From positions 1 through 64,000 of the forward strand of contig JAGXRQ010000001.1 of assembly GCA_018335675.1 (NCBI GenBank): 64,000 bases of DNA, written 5' to 3'. Made by a program: the position numbers and the translations under genes. The stretch's first letter is position 1. Every line of letters begins with the position of its first letter. The notes under the pieces were generated by a model. It saw nothing but the letters and a program-made list of their open reading frames with translations, was not told the DNA's origin and searched no databases. Source of the stretch: Bacteroidota bacterium (GTDB taxonomy: Bacteria; Bacteroidota; Bacteroidia; Bacteroidales; UBA7960). Positions 1 to 9,789 of the stretch are shown piece after piece.

Positions 1-2
1 CA

Positions 3-218
3 GATGTTGGCCTGATGTTTATTGCTTACAACTTAAGAAGGTTGATAAATATAATCGGCAAAGAAGCCTTTGCCAGCCTTTTGGCATCCCTTTTTGCGTT
101 TTTTACGCAATATTTTCAAACCCTGAGACGAATTTTAAGCCATTTTTACCCGGTTTTACTTTTTCAAAAATTCAATTTCCGGAATTCTAAAACTTTTCCA
201 AAAATCAGTTATATTTGA
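3..218 (+). mobile_element. 3' end of an IS transposase (DDE type, IS1182-like C-terminus), cut by the window edge
   Basis: Frame is open from base 3: DVGLMFIAYNLRRLINIIGKE..., matching the C-terminal 'LMFxAYNLRRxINIxG' signature of Bacteroidetes DDE transposases. The provided ORF starts at 15 only because of an internal Met. Confidence 0.72.
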
Positions 219-233
219 GAAAAATATTGAAAT

Positions 234-566
234 TTAACGGAGGTTTTTAGACAGACTGCCGTCATCCCCCAAACCGTCATCCCCTGGTTTATCCAATATC
301 AAAATCCCATGAATATGATTGGGCATTACAATAAAATTTCCCAATTCAACAAATGGGCAATGATTTGGGATTTCGTTCCAGAAATGATAGGCAATTACAC
401 CCAAATTTGACAATACCATTTTACCATTATTAACCTCGCCAAAATAGTGCACACGGTTTTGGGTGCAGATGGTAATAAAATACGCGCCATTCCATCCGTA
501 ATTCCACCATTGTGCACGGGCTGATGCAATGCGGTATTTGTTTTTAAATTTTTCCTTATTAGTCAT
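234..566 (-). pseudogene. Truncated REP-associated tyrosine transposase (RAYT / Y1_Tnp, IS200-like)
   Basis: FITICTQNRVHYFG and the HUH-like motif VMPNHIHGILIL are typical of TnpA_REP. The ORF stops about 19 aa after the HUH, before any plausible catalytic-Tyr helix, within a GDDGLGDDG low-complexity stretch. Confidence 0.72.
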
Positions 567-1062
567 TTATCAGTTTGTTGAAAATATGATAAAGGATTAT
601 TTTACTTATAATCCTGCAAATATCAATTCTTGTTTTAAATTATTAGCGATACAAAAATAAGTTAAACTAGATAAATATTCGTTATGTCTAATAAAAAAAA
701 TAATTAACATAATTAAATGCAATTAATGATGTGGCGAGTAATTAAAATGACTTCATAAAAACTGTATTATTGATGCTATAATATTTGTATTAGCAGAAAA
801 AAAATATTCAAAAGCTTATTCGGGATTTGGTCTTTTGCTGAACGTGTGAATATATATCATTCTATATAAATATGATTTCTTTTGTCTATTCAATAATCAT
901 TTAAAACTTCTCATCATCATATTAAACTTAGCAAATGATTATTATAACGCTCAAAGCGAGCCTCAGAGCGGCGATAATATTTCTAGGCTTAATGATTTAG
1001 AGCACGCAATATTTAAAGATTTTTATCTAATTTTAAAGACAATGATAAAAATTACTTAGCAA

Positions 1063-2094
1063 ATGAATAAACTCACGCTCATTATCTTGTTTTTGATTGC
1101 TTTTGCCAGTTTCGCTTTCTCGCAAAAAGAAGCTAAGCTGGTATTGCCTGAGGGGCATACGGAAGTTGCATTGGCTGCCCAATTCTCCCCTGATGGGAAT
1201 CATTATCACTACAGGCGATGATCACAAAACCATCATCTGGGATGCAGAAACCGGAAAAATGCTCTACACCCGCCTGCAGCTTACTGATGGCGACTGGCTG
1301 GCGTACGACGAGCACTACCGCTACGATTTTAGTGAAGGAGCAAGAGAGCACCTCTACTTCACCTGCGGCCTCGAAATCATTGACCTTGCCCAGCTTAAAG
1401 ATGCCCTCTATGTGCCCGGGCTGGTGGAGAAAATTATGAATGGAGAAGATATCAACTACCCCAAGCTTTCGGACTTGCAGATATGCGATGCATTGCCTAT
1501 CGTTGAAAGAATTGAAAGCGAAAAAGTGCATTATCATTATAAAATCACCACAAGGCGATTGGGATTGGAATATGTTGAGGTTTATATCAACGGCAAAAAG
1601 GTTTATACTTTTCAGAAAAATGATCTTACGGAGTCTAAAGGGGTTTTCTATCTCAGGATAAAACAGCATGAGATAACAAAGCACTTCATATCAGGTGAAG
1701 AAAACAAGGTAAACGTGGTTGCCAAGGCAAGATAGATGAGGAGGTGAAAAATATTATTTACCTGGCTAAGGAGAAACCGTTGGTGATTTTCGCAAATGTA
1801 CTCAATACCAGCACGTATAACGATGATCTAAACCTGAAGGAAATATTAAATAACCGCTTACTCGAAATATCGGAACGAGGTATAAGCAGCAATGTAATAT
1901 TTGCACGCCGTGAAACGCCCAATGCAAGCAGGATAAACGTTATGTATCAAACCGACAGTAAAAATATAAATGCTGAAATTAGGATATTTAAAGAAAACAC
2001 ACAGTTGCATCAGGCTAACGTTAAGGGTAAATTATCAGAAATTGACACATTTATAACAGACATAATTGATGAGGTGATGAGGTCTGTGAGGTAA
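1063..2094 (+). pseudogene. Collapsed WD40-caspase-type gene relic
   Basis: Signal peptide and first WD40 start in one frame (MNKLTLIILFLIAFASFAFSQKEAKLVLPEGHTEVALAAQFSPDGN, from 1063). It then shifts into the 1097..1735 frame (IITTGDDHKTIIWDAETGKML...DGDWLAYDEHYRYDFSEGA...). The ORF at 1744..2094 continues in a third frame. Most WD repeats and the caspase domain are missing. Confidence 0.6.
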
Positions 2095-2297
2095 TTTACT
2101 TTTTCAACCCTTGATAATCTTTTTTATTCTAAATTTGAATTTCAAAAAACAATTTTCATTGAACAATATTTATAGTCATTACACAAGCAAAATTGGTTTA
2201 ACGCATACACGGGTGAATTGAGCATACTAGTTCAGCTAATCTAATATCATTATTTGAGTTCTATTACATAGACAGGAACATTTTAAAAACAAATTAC

Positions 2298-5200
2298 ATG
2301 CGAATGAAAAAGATATTTATTGTTGTTATTGCTTTGCTTTTAGTTTTTTGTTGCTTCAATTTACAAGCCCAAACAACAAAAGGGGCCAGACAAGCATCAG
2401 GTGAAGCAACTCAGAAAGGAGATATTCATGCTGTAATTGTTGGTGTGAGTAAATATGCATCTTATCCGAGTTTGAAATATGCAGATAAAGATGCTCTTGC
2501 ATTTTATAATTTGCTGTTATCTAATGCTTTTGGAGCAGACAGCAACAGGGTTGTTTTGCTGCTCAACGAACAGGCTACTCAAAACAGGATTGATGAAGCA
2601 TTATCAAATTTAATTTATTTTGTAAAGGAGGGAGACCGGGTTTTTATTCATTTTTCGGGACACGGAGGTGTAGAAGGGCTTACAACTTCAAAACGAGGCT
2701 TTTTACTTACTCATGAAACAAGTGAGACCAATCTTAGGCTTACTTCATACAGGATAGATGATTTAAATGCAATAGTTGGAGAACTTGCTACTGCTAATAA
2801 AGCGCACGTTTATTTAGTTATGGATGCTTGCCATGCCGGAAAGGTTGATGAGGCAAAAGGTAAGCTGTCACCCGTTAATGAATATATTGGAGGATAGCAT
2901 ATGGCACCAGCTTTTTATCTTGTGGGGCTAATGAATTGTCGTTAGAAGGCCCTGATTGGGGTGGTGGAAGGGGTCTGTTTTCTTATCATCTTGTAAATGG
3001 ATTAGCAGGGAAAGCTGATATGGATGAAGACGGTGTGGTTGACTTGAATGAAATTAGCTTCTATGTGAAAAACAAAGTAAAAAAAGAAGCATCTCCAAGT
3101 CCGCAAAACCCTGTTGTTACAGGTGAAGACAGGGTTGTTTCCATGAAGGATGAAGATTTTATTTAAATACTTGAGGGTAGAAGGCCAATTCTTGCACAGG
3201 TAGCTATTAGAGATGTAAATACAAAAGGGTATGAGCAATTTTTTCTCAGCCAGTTAAATGATGACCAATTAGCTATTTATAACAGGTTTATTAACGCTTT
3301 AGATAAAAGCAACTGTGAATTTATTGAAGATTGTGTTGATTTTTCCAAAGCTAGATTATATTATAATCAACTTAATCAGTCAGGAATCCCATCCGGGCTG
3401 GAGTCGATACTAAGGAGAAAACTAATTGCTTCACTTCAGGATAAACCGCAGCAGCTATTAGATGTAATTATTTCAGGTGAAACAGCCTACTCTAATGAGG
3501 AAGAAGTATGTTTAATTTCTGAGAATTTGATGTACTCTACGGAATTAATGGGAAAAGATCACTATTTGTTTGCAATAACCATGGCCAAGCATTATTATTT
3601 TAAAAGTTATTGCTATAGCTTCAATAAAGACTATAATATTGATGAAAACCTTAAACTCTTTAGCCTTGAAGCAGTAGATAGTGCACTATACTTTGCTGAT
3701 AATATTGCCTTTTTTTACAGAAAAAAAAGCGTTGCACTGGCAAGTTTGGAAAGATATGAAGAAGCTTTACAGGTTGCAGACTCGGAAATAGCTTTGGATA
3801 CAGGAGCCCATGAGGCATATAGCCATAAGGGCGTTGTTTATGAGTTTATGAAGTTATATAATGAAGCAATTGAAATGTATGATAAGGCATTAGAACTGAA
3901 CCCGGATTATGCACATGCATACAAGAATAAAGGCGACGCCTTTCTGGCATTGGAACGCTTTGAAGATGCTTTGAAAATGTTTGAACTGGCGATTGCTCTT
4001 GAACCAAATGATGCTAGCTATTATAACAATAAAGGACTCGCCCTTGAATTTTTAAAGTTATATGATGAAGCAATTGAAATGTATGATATAGCAATAGAGT
4101 TGAATCCAGAATATTCAAGTGCGTTTAAAAATAAAGGAGACGTATTGATTAAATTACAAAGATATGCAGAAGCATTGGCTATGTATGAAAGAGCATCCAT
4201 GTTTGAGCCTAAAGAAGCTGTATTTTATAACAAAATGGGATTAGCTTATGAATATTTGGAAATGTATGAAGATGCAATATCTATGTATGATAAAGCAATT
4301 GAATTAAATCCGGATTTATATATCGCTTATGAGAATAAAGGTGATGTGTTTTTAAAACAGGAAAGGTATTACGATGCAATTGAAATTTTTAATAAGGTTA
4401 TTTCTTTTGATTCAAGTGATGTGGATGTATATAATAAGATTGGTATTGCCTTAGAAAAACTTGAGAGGTATGAAGACGCCATTTCTATGTATGATAAAGC
4501 AATTGGTATTGACCCTTCAAACGCTCAAGCATATGAAAACAAAGGCGATTGCTATATTATGTTAGATTTATATAATGAAGCAGTTGAAATGTATTATAAG
4601 GCAATTGCACTTATTAATCCAGGGAAAGCTGGTTTGTTTTATAAAAATGGTGTTGTCCTGCAGTATATTGATCAGTATGAGAATGCACTTGAAATGTTTG
4701 ATAAGGCAATAGAGCTTTATAATGGATATATTAAAGCATATAAAGATAAAGGAGATTTATTATTTGTATTGGATTATTATACAGAAGCAATTGAAGTATT
4801 TGATTTAGCAATAGCTTTGGAACCAGATAACTCAGTGTTATACAACCAAAAAGGGCTTTCACATGAATACCTAGAACAATATGAATCTGCTTTAGAAATG
4901 TATGATAAAGCAATAGAATTGGATCCTGAATTTTCTGATGCATATAATAACAGGGGAGATGTTTTGTTTTCTTTGAATAAATTCGGAGATGCAGCAAAGT
5001 CATATATTGACGCATTGTCTTTTGACCAAGATAATGCTAACATTTATAATAAGTTAGGAATTTGTTTGGAAAACCTTGAGCTCTATGAAAACGCAGTTGA
5101 AGTATATAGTTTAGCCATTGCAAAAGACCCCAATTTTGCTGAGGCATATAACAACAAAGGGGATGCCTTGTTTGCATTAGGTCGGATTGATGAAGCTGTT

Positions 5201-5638
5201 GAATTGTACAGAAAAGCAATTGGTCTGGATCCAAATAATGCAAACTACTTTGTAAATATCGGAGGTGCGTATAGATTGCTTGAAAGGTATAACGAAGCAA
5301 TTTCTATGTATGATAAGGCAATTGAGTTAAATCCTGAATATACTTTTGCCTATAGCAGTAAAGGGTTTTCGCTGCAGTTTTTAAAACGATATGATGAAGC
5401 AATACAAACATTCTCCGTTTGTATTAAACTAGATAGTAAAAACCAAAAGAACTACTTATATAATATTGGGTGTGCTTATAGTTTAATGAACAACAAAGAA
5501 CACGCTATCAATTACCTTGAAAAGGCAATTAATGAAGGATTCGATGATTTTGACCTGATAAATTCAGACACAGACCTTGATAATATAAGAGGCTCTAATG
5601 AGTTTAAAGCTCTTATTAGCAAATACACAAAACAATAA
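2298..5638 (+). pseudogene. Exported caspase-like (peptidase C14) plus TPR-array gene, interrupted by one frameshift and one in-frame stop
   Basis: Signal peptide MRMKKIFIVVIALLLVFCCFNLQAQ. Catalytic His motif FIHFSGHGG and Cys motif LVMDACHAGK. Frame changes between 2882 and 2897, continuing as YGTSFLSCGANELSLEGPDWGGGRGLFSYH. The only stop in that frame before 5638 is TAA at 3164-3166. TPR array runs from about 3700 to 5560. Confidence 0.7.
3527..5638 (+). CDS. TPR-repeat portion (703 aa open stretch, about 17 TPRs) of the interrupted caspase-TPR gene
   Basis: Repeated ...AYNNKGDxLxxLxRYxEAI..YDKAIELNPxx... units of 34 aa. The frame is open upstream to 3167, so this ORF start is not a natural gene start. 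Confidence 0.75.
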   Translation: MMYSTELMGKDHYLFAITMAKHYYFKSYCYSFNKDYNIDENLKLFSLEAVDSALYFADNIAFFYRKKSVALASLERYEEALQVADSEIALDTGAHEAYSHKGVVYEFMKLYNEAIEMYDKALELNPDYAHAYKNKGDAFLALERFEDALKMFELAIALEPNDASYYNNKGLALEFLKLYDEAIEMYDIAIELNPEYSSAFKNKGDVLIKLQRYAEALAMYERASMFEPKEAVFYNKMGLAYEYLEMYEDAISMYDKAIELNPDLYIAYENKGDVFLKQERYYDAIEIFNKVISFDSSDVDVYNKIGIALEKLERYEDAISMYDKAIGIDPSNAQAYENKGDCYIMLDLYNEAVEMYYKAIALINPGKAGLFYKNGVVLQYIDQYENALEMFDKAIELYNGYIKAYKDKGDLLFVLDYYTEAIEVFDLAIALEPDNSVLYNQKGLSHEYLEQYESALEMYDKAIELDPEFSDAYNNRGDVLFSLNKFGDAAKSYIDALSFDQDNANIYNKLGICLENLELYENAVEVYSLAIAKDPNFAEAYNNKGDALFALGRIDEAVELYRKAIGLDPNNANYFVNIGGAYRLLERYNEAISMYDKAIELNPEYTFAYSSKGFSLQFLKRYDEAIQTFSVCIKLDSKNQKNYLYNIGCAYSLMNNKEHAINYLEKAINEGFDDFDLINSDTDLDNIRGSNEFKALISKYTKQ

Positions 5639-5643
5639 GAGTC

Positions 5644-7662
5644 TTATTTTGGTTCTATTGTAAACACTACCGTTTCTACATGCACAGAGCCTAAAGGCAA
5701 ATTTGATGTTTGAGCTCCACGGGTTGAGACTTCATCTGTTGTTTCTGTTTTAAAGGTCTCTGCAAAAAGCCTTTGAAATGGATTTGACTCAGGACCTCTG
5801 TGCGTTTGACCCTCGCCTCTTGTTTGAACAACCTGGCCAAGATTCATAGGTGTGTCTGAAGCAACTATTTTAAAGACTTCTATTCCATAGGGAGGAAACA
5901 ACTCAATTAGTGAGATTTCTCTGCTGTCTCTTGGTTTTAGTCTGTACTCTTGCGGCACACGCCCTTTTTCGGGAACTATCACATTTATCTTGTCATCAGG
6001 CTGAATGTCTAAAATGGAGAAATAAATATCCTGCCTGCCCATATTTGTTATCCTGATTTTGAAAAAATCTCCTTCTTTGAAAACTATGTTTCCTGACTCA
6101 TCCATCCTTTCTGTTAAAGGGATTTCCCCAACTTCAATCGTTCTTCTGCCGGCACGTTGGACTTCAATAGGGATTATTTCTACTTTTGTTCGGAGTTTTG
6201 GATCATCAATTTCAAGGTTTCTGATATATCTTGTAAGAGAATAGTCAATAATTCTTTCAACAACTTCCTCAGCAATTTTTTCAATATTTTCAGAATCAGC
6301 AGGTTTTGACCATAATTCATGGTCGGAAATTGTGCTAAGCATTAAGTTTGCACCTCTGGTAAACTGATTACTTTCTTCAAAAATAAGGTCGTAATCACTA
6401 TCTGAAATAGTGATACGCGGATTATTTTCAATTCTTCGTATAACTGCGGCGGCAAGTTCAGTATTTTCAATGTCGTTTTTAACAGCTACTGCAAGGTTGC
6501 CAAAGTTTTGCTCTGTTACAAATATCCACGACGATTTAGCCTCTGCTTCAGAAATTGGATTATCCATTGCAATATCGGCATTAAGAATTTCAGAATGCAC
6601 TATTGTTCCGGTTGCTTTTGGTGTCTTGCCGGAAATATCTCTAACGTCAATATCATAAAAACTAACTTTTGATCCAACATTTAGCCCATGTAGTAAGCCT
6701 TTGTTAATTGCAATATTGTTTTCGTCAAACCATGTTACTACTGAAGCAAAATCCGGAACGCCAAGTATTTTGCCTCCGAGTATTTGTTGGTCTAAGGTGC
6801 CTTCCGCTTGAGGAACTTGTCGCGGAGCAATAGTAGCCATTTCAAGTTTAATTCTATCAAACATTCCCTTATAAGTAGTAGTTGGGGAGGCCGTTGCAAA
6901 AACTTTGGCGAAGGCGTATGTTAATGAGCCTACATATAAATTGTCGCCTTTTTTATATTCATAATTTAGTTGATGAGATGCAGCCCCATAAAAACATGCC
7001 ATAGGAGCTAAGTCTTCTCTTTCTATATATAACCCAAATTGATTGGATTGCTCTGCTAAAATAATCGGCTTGTAATCAGGCGCTTGAAACAATACTTCTG
7101 TTCCCCTCGACTTTGCCTCGCCTCTGGTGGATGTGCCTGAATGACAGGCATCTATTACAACCAAAACATTTCCCGAAGGGCCCGCGTTCTTCCTAATCTG
7201 CTCAAGATACTCACCAAGAAGATCATCTCTAAAATGGTTTTCACCCTCATAAACACCAGGCGTAAACCTTAAATGAGCATCAATAGGTATTAAGGCTTCA
7301 TCATATCCATCTACCTCATCTCCGTTGTCATCCTGGATTTGTTGCCCATGCCCTGAAAAATGAAAATACACAACGTCTCCTTTTTTCGTCTTTTTTATTA
7401 AATCTTCAAATGCTCTCTTCATAGTAGATTTATCTGCATCCATAACTACTTCAATGTCCAAATCTTTAAAGCCTTGGCTTATAAGAGCTTCTTTTATAAT
7501 TGGGACATCATTTGCTGAAGATATTGGCGACCATTTTGTAAGTTGAAAGTCATAACTTCCATTTGCAATTATTAGTGCTCTTTTTTGCTGCGAAAATGCA
7601 TTATTAAATGATAGCAACATTGCAAGAGCAAGCAAACCAAGTTTAGTTGTTAGTTTTTTCAT
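5644..7662 (-). CDS. Exported caspase family (C14) protein with a C-terminal DUF4384-like domain
   Basis: Signal peptide MKKLTTKLGLLALAMLLSFNNAFSQ. HFSGHGQQIQDDNGDEVDGYDEALIPIDA and VVIDACHSGTSTRG give the His/Cys dyad. C-terminal EGDFFKIRITNMGRQDIYFSILDIQPDDKINVIVPEKGR is DUF4384-like. Confidence 0.88.
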   Translation of the reverse strand: MKKLTTKLGLLALAMLLSFNNAFSQQKRALIIANGSYDFQLTKWSPISSANDVPIIKEALISQGFKDLDIEVVMDADKSTMKRAFEDLIKKTKKGDVVYFHFSGHGQQIQDDNGDEVDGYDEALIPIDAHLRFTPGVYEGENHFRDDLLGEYLEQIRKNAGPSGNVLVVIDACHSGTSTRGEAKSRGTEVLFQAPDYKPIILAEQSNQFGLYIEREDLAPMACFYGAASHQLNYEYKKGDNLYVGSLTYAFAKVFATASPTTTYKGMFDRIKLEMATIAPRQVPQAEGTLDQQILGGKILGVPDFASVVTWFDENNIAINKGLLHGLNVGSKVSFYDIDVRDISGKTPKATGTIVHSEILNADIAMDNPISEAEAKSSWIFVTEQNFGNLAVAVKNDIENTELAAAVIRRIENNPRITISDSDYDLIFEESNQFTRGANLMLSTISDHELWSKPADSENIEKIAEEVVERIIDYSLTRYIRNLEIDDPKLRTKVEIIPIEVQRAGRRTIEVGEIPLTERMDESGNIVFKEGDFFKIRITNMGRQDIYFSILDIQPDDKINVIVPEKGRVPQEYRLKPRDSREISLIELFPPYGIEVFKIVASDTPMNLGQVVQTRGEGQTHRGPESNPFQRLFAETFKTETTDEVSTRGAQTSNLPLGSVHVETVVFTIEPK

Positions 7663-7691
7663 TTTTTATAATAGTCAAAAGTTAACCCTAC

Positions 7692-7754
7692 ACCCGCCAC
7701 CCGCCACCTAATACCTAATACCTGATACCTAATACCCGTCTAATATCTAATACC
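7692..7754. repeat. Short degenerate tandem repeat, 7-bp unit CCTAATA, preceded by two ACCCGCC units
   Basis: ACCCGCC ACCCGCC A CCTAATA CCTAATA CCTGATA CCTAATA CCCGT CTAATAT CTAATACC read directly. It overlaps the 3' end of the trypsin-like gene. Confidence 0.85.
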
Positions 7755-9207
7755 AAAGCAATAATTTTTTTACATTATTACTATTGGCAAAATCAACTCT
7801 GAGTTTTTCCGGACTTGCTTTTGGGTTGCTGTTACTTATAACGAAAATGTCGTAAAATCCATAAAGACCGTTTAGTCTGAATGCGGCTCCTAAATCACTT
7901 AGGTTGTTTATTCTCCAAAGCGATCTGAAGTTATCCTCGCTTACGCCAACAGAAACCACTACATAGTTTTGTTTTGTGCTAATTCCACTGCTTTGGCTTC
8001 CTGGTTTCTTATTTGCAGCAACGCTTTGTTCTATCACAGATAGAATAACCTGATTATCTTGCATGTTTAAACTTATGCGGTTTTCCGATTCTACAACATG
8101 ACGCGCGATTTGCTCGTGCCTCTGTGAATTAAGTTCAGAAGTCTTTATTTGAACAGTATGGGTTGTTCCGGCTTTTGAAACAGTAAGAGTTACTGTTTGG
8201 TCTGGCTTCATTTTTTCAAATTCTCCTAAAGCTTCTTCAAGAGATTTAACGTCAACACCATTAATTTTTGTAATGCTGTATCCAACCTTGTCTGATAATG
8301 CTGCAAACGCAGGGGATGCTCTTAAAACAGCGCTAATTACCGGGTACTCATCTTGTAGCTTCCATGAAGGCGATAAAGTATAGCTATCATATTGTGTTGT
8401 ATATGATTGAGAAAGTTCGACGCCAATATATGCCCTTTTTACTCTGCCGTTGTTGTTTATAATATCATCAATCAATCTGTTGCTTAAGATGGCTTCAAGT
8501 GCGAAATTTATTTGTGGCTGCCATAGAGGAGAGCTGCTAGTTTCGGCAAATGCAATTTGTGAATTTATCCCAACTAAATCACCTTTACTGTCAACTAAAG
8601 GGCCGCCGCTATTTCCCCAAATCACTGTTGCTGTCGATTGCAAAAAGCCGAACTTTCCTGTTGCTCCGCCTCTTACTCTGTTTTTTGCACTTATTATTCC
8701 ATCAGAAACAGTATATGGATATTCTCCAAGCGGATTTCCTATAGCAAAAACAGTTTCGCCAACTCCTGGCTCTGTAAGGCGTATTTTTATTGTTGATATT
8801 TCCTTTCCCGGTGGATCAATAAATTCTAACACAGCAATATCATAAAAAGTATCTCCTCCAACAACGCGAGCTTCATACTTGCTCCTGTTTATTGTATAAA
8901 CATAAATACTGCCTCTTTCTGTTGAGGCCTGCTCAATAACATGGGCATTAGTAATTACGTATTTTTTCTTGTTTTTTTCAATTATGAATCCTGACCCGGA
9001 ACTTTCCGCATTTCCTAAATCAAGAATTTTTTCGTAGGCTTCATCTGCAGCACCCCTGTACCCTAAAATCTGTCGTGTAGCTTCAGTTTTATTAACTGCA
9101 ACGGTTACTACTGATGATAAAACTCTTTCAAGCATATCTGATGTTGCTTGCCCAATAGCTAGTGTTGTTGTGAATATAGCTAGTGAGAAAAAAATAAATC
9201 TTTTCAT
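7747..9207 (-). CDS. Exported trypsin-like (S1/HtrA-like) serine protease with PDZ domain
   Basis: Signal peptide MKRFIFFSLAIFTTTLAIGQ. Triad motifs VITNAHVIE (H), YDIAVLEF (D), WGNSGGPLVDSKGDLVGIN (S). PDZ-like GYSITKINGVDVKSLEEALGEFEKMKPDQTVTLTVSKAG. Confidence 0.9.
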   Translation of the reverse strand: MKRFIFFSLAIFTTTLAIGQATSDMLERVLSSVVTVAVNKTEATRQILGYRGAADEAYEKILDLGNAESSGSGFIIEKNKKKYVITNAHVIEQASTERGSIYVYTINRSKYEARVVGGDTFYDIAVLEFIDPPGKEISTIKIRLTEPGVGETVFAIGNPLGEYPYTVSDGIISAKNRVRGGATGKFGFLQSTATVIWGNSGGPLVDSKGDLVGINSQIAFAETSSSPLWQPQINFALEAILSNRLIDDIINNNGRVKRAYIGVELSQSYTTQYDSYTLSPSWKLQDEYPVISAVLRASPAFAALSDKVGYSITKINGVDVKSLEEALGEFEKMKPDQTVTLTVSKAGTTHTVQIKTSELNSQRHEQIARHVVESENRISLNMQDNQVILSVIEQSVAANKKPGSQSSGISTKQNYVVVSVGVSEDNFRSLWRINNLSDLGAAFRLNGLYGFYDIFVISNSNPKASPEKLRVDFANSNNVKKLLLWY

Positions 9208-9229
9208 TTTTTTGTTTTTAGTGATTTAT

Positions 9230-9766
9230 TTAATATAATTCATTACAATAAGCTTCAATTAAACTTGGAGCCATAAAATGCTCTAGTTCCAGAGCTTTGT
9301 TAAAATCTTTGCACGCATCTATTAGTCTTCCTATCTCGCTATAAGCATAGCCACGGTTTATGTATGCTATTGCGTATTTATTATCCAATTCAATTGCCAT
9401 GTTATAGTCATGAATAGCTTCTTCATAAATGCCTAGTATAGCTTTGTTTATTCCTCTGTTATTGTAAAATACGGGTTTTTCTTCAATTGAAATTGCTGTA
9501 GAATAATCTTCAATCGCTTCTTCTGTAAGTCCGAGATTGTCTTTCGCCAGTCCTCTTCTGAAGTAGGCATCTGCAAATTTCGGATTTTTCTCGGTGGCTG
9601 CAGTGAAATATTTTATTGCGACTTCGAATTGTTTGTCTTTCATAAACACCATCCCTTTATTAAAAAGTTCTTGGTATGACAAATTTGCTATGCTGTCATT
9701 TGCCTGAACACAAAAAGATGATGATATTGTTATGAAAAACAATATTATGAATTTTAATACTCTCAT
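9230..9766 (-). CDS. Exported small TPR protein
   Basis: Signal peptide plus 3-4 TPR units (FADAYFRRGLAKDNLGLTEEAIEDYSTAI...). Confidence 0.85.
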   Translation of the reverse strand: MRVLKFIILFFITISSSFCVQANDSIANLSYQELFNKGMVFMKDKQFEVAIKYFTAATEKNPKFADAYFRRGLAKDNLGLTEEAIEDYSTAISIEEKPVFYNNRGINKAILGIYEEAIHDYNMAIELDNKYAIAYINRGYAYSEIGRLIDACKDFNKALELEHFMAPSLIEAYCNELY

Positions 9767-9789
9767 TGTAAATTGTAATCCTTTAATTG

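Noticed and set aside
3700-5560. CRISPR-like or minisatellite reading of the repetitive DNA
   Set aside because: Repeats are in-frame 34-aa TPR codons with diverged third positions and no unique spacers.
2298-9207. Calling the caspase cluster a known anti-phage defence system
   Set aside because: All members carry export signals, no sensor NTPase, gasdermin, nucleotide cyclase or nuclease partners were seen, and several genes are broken. Evidence supports only an uncharacterised exported protease cluster.
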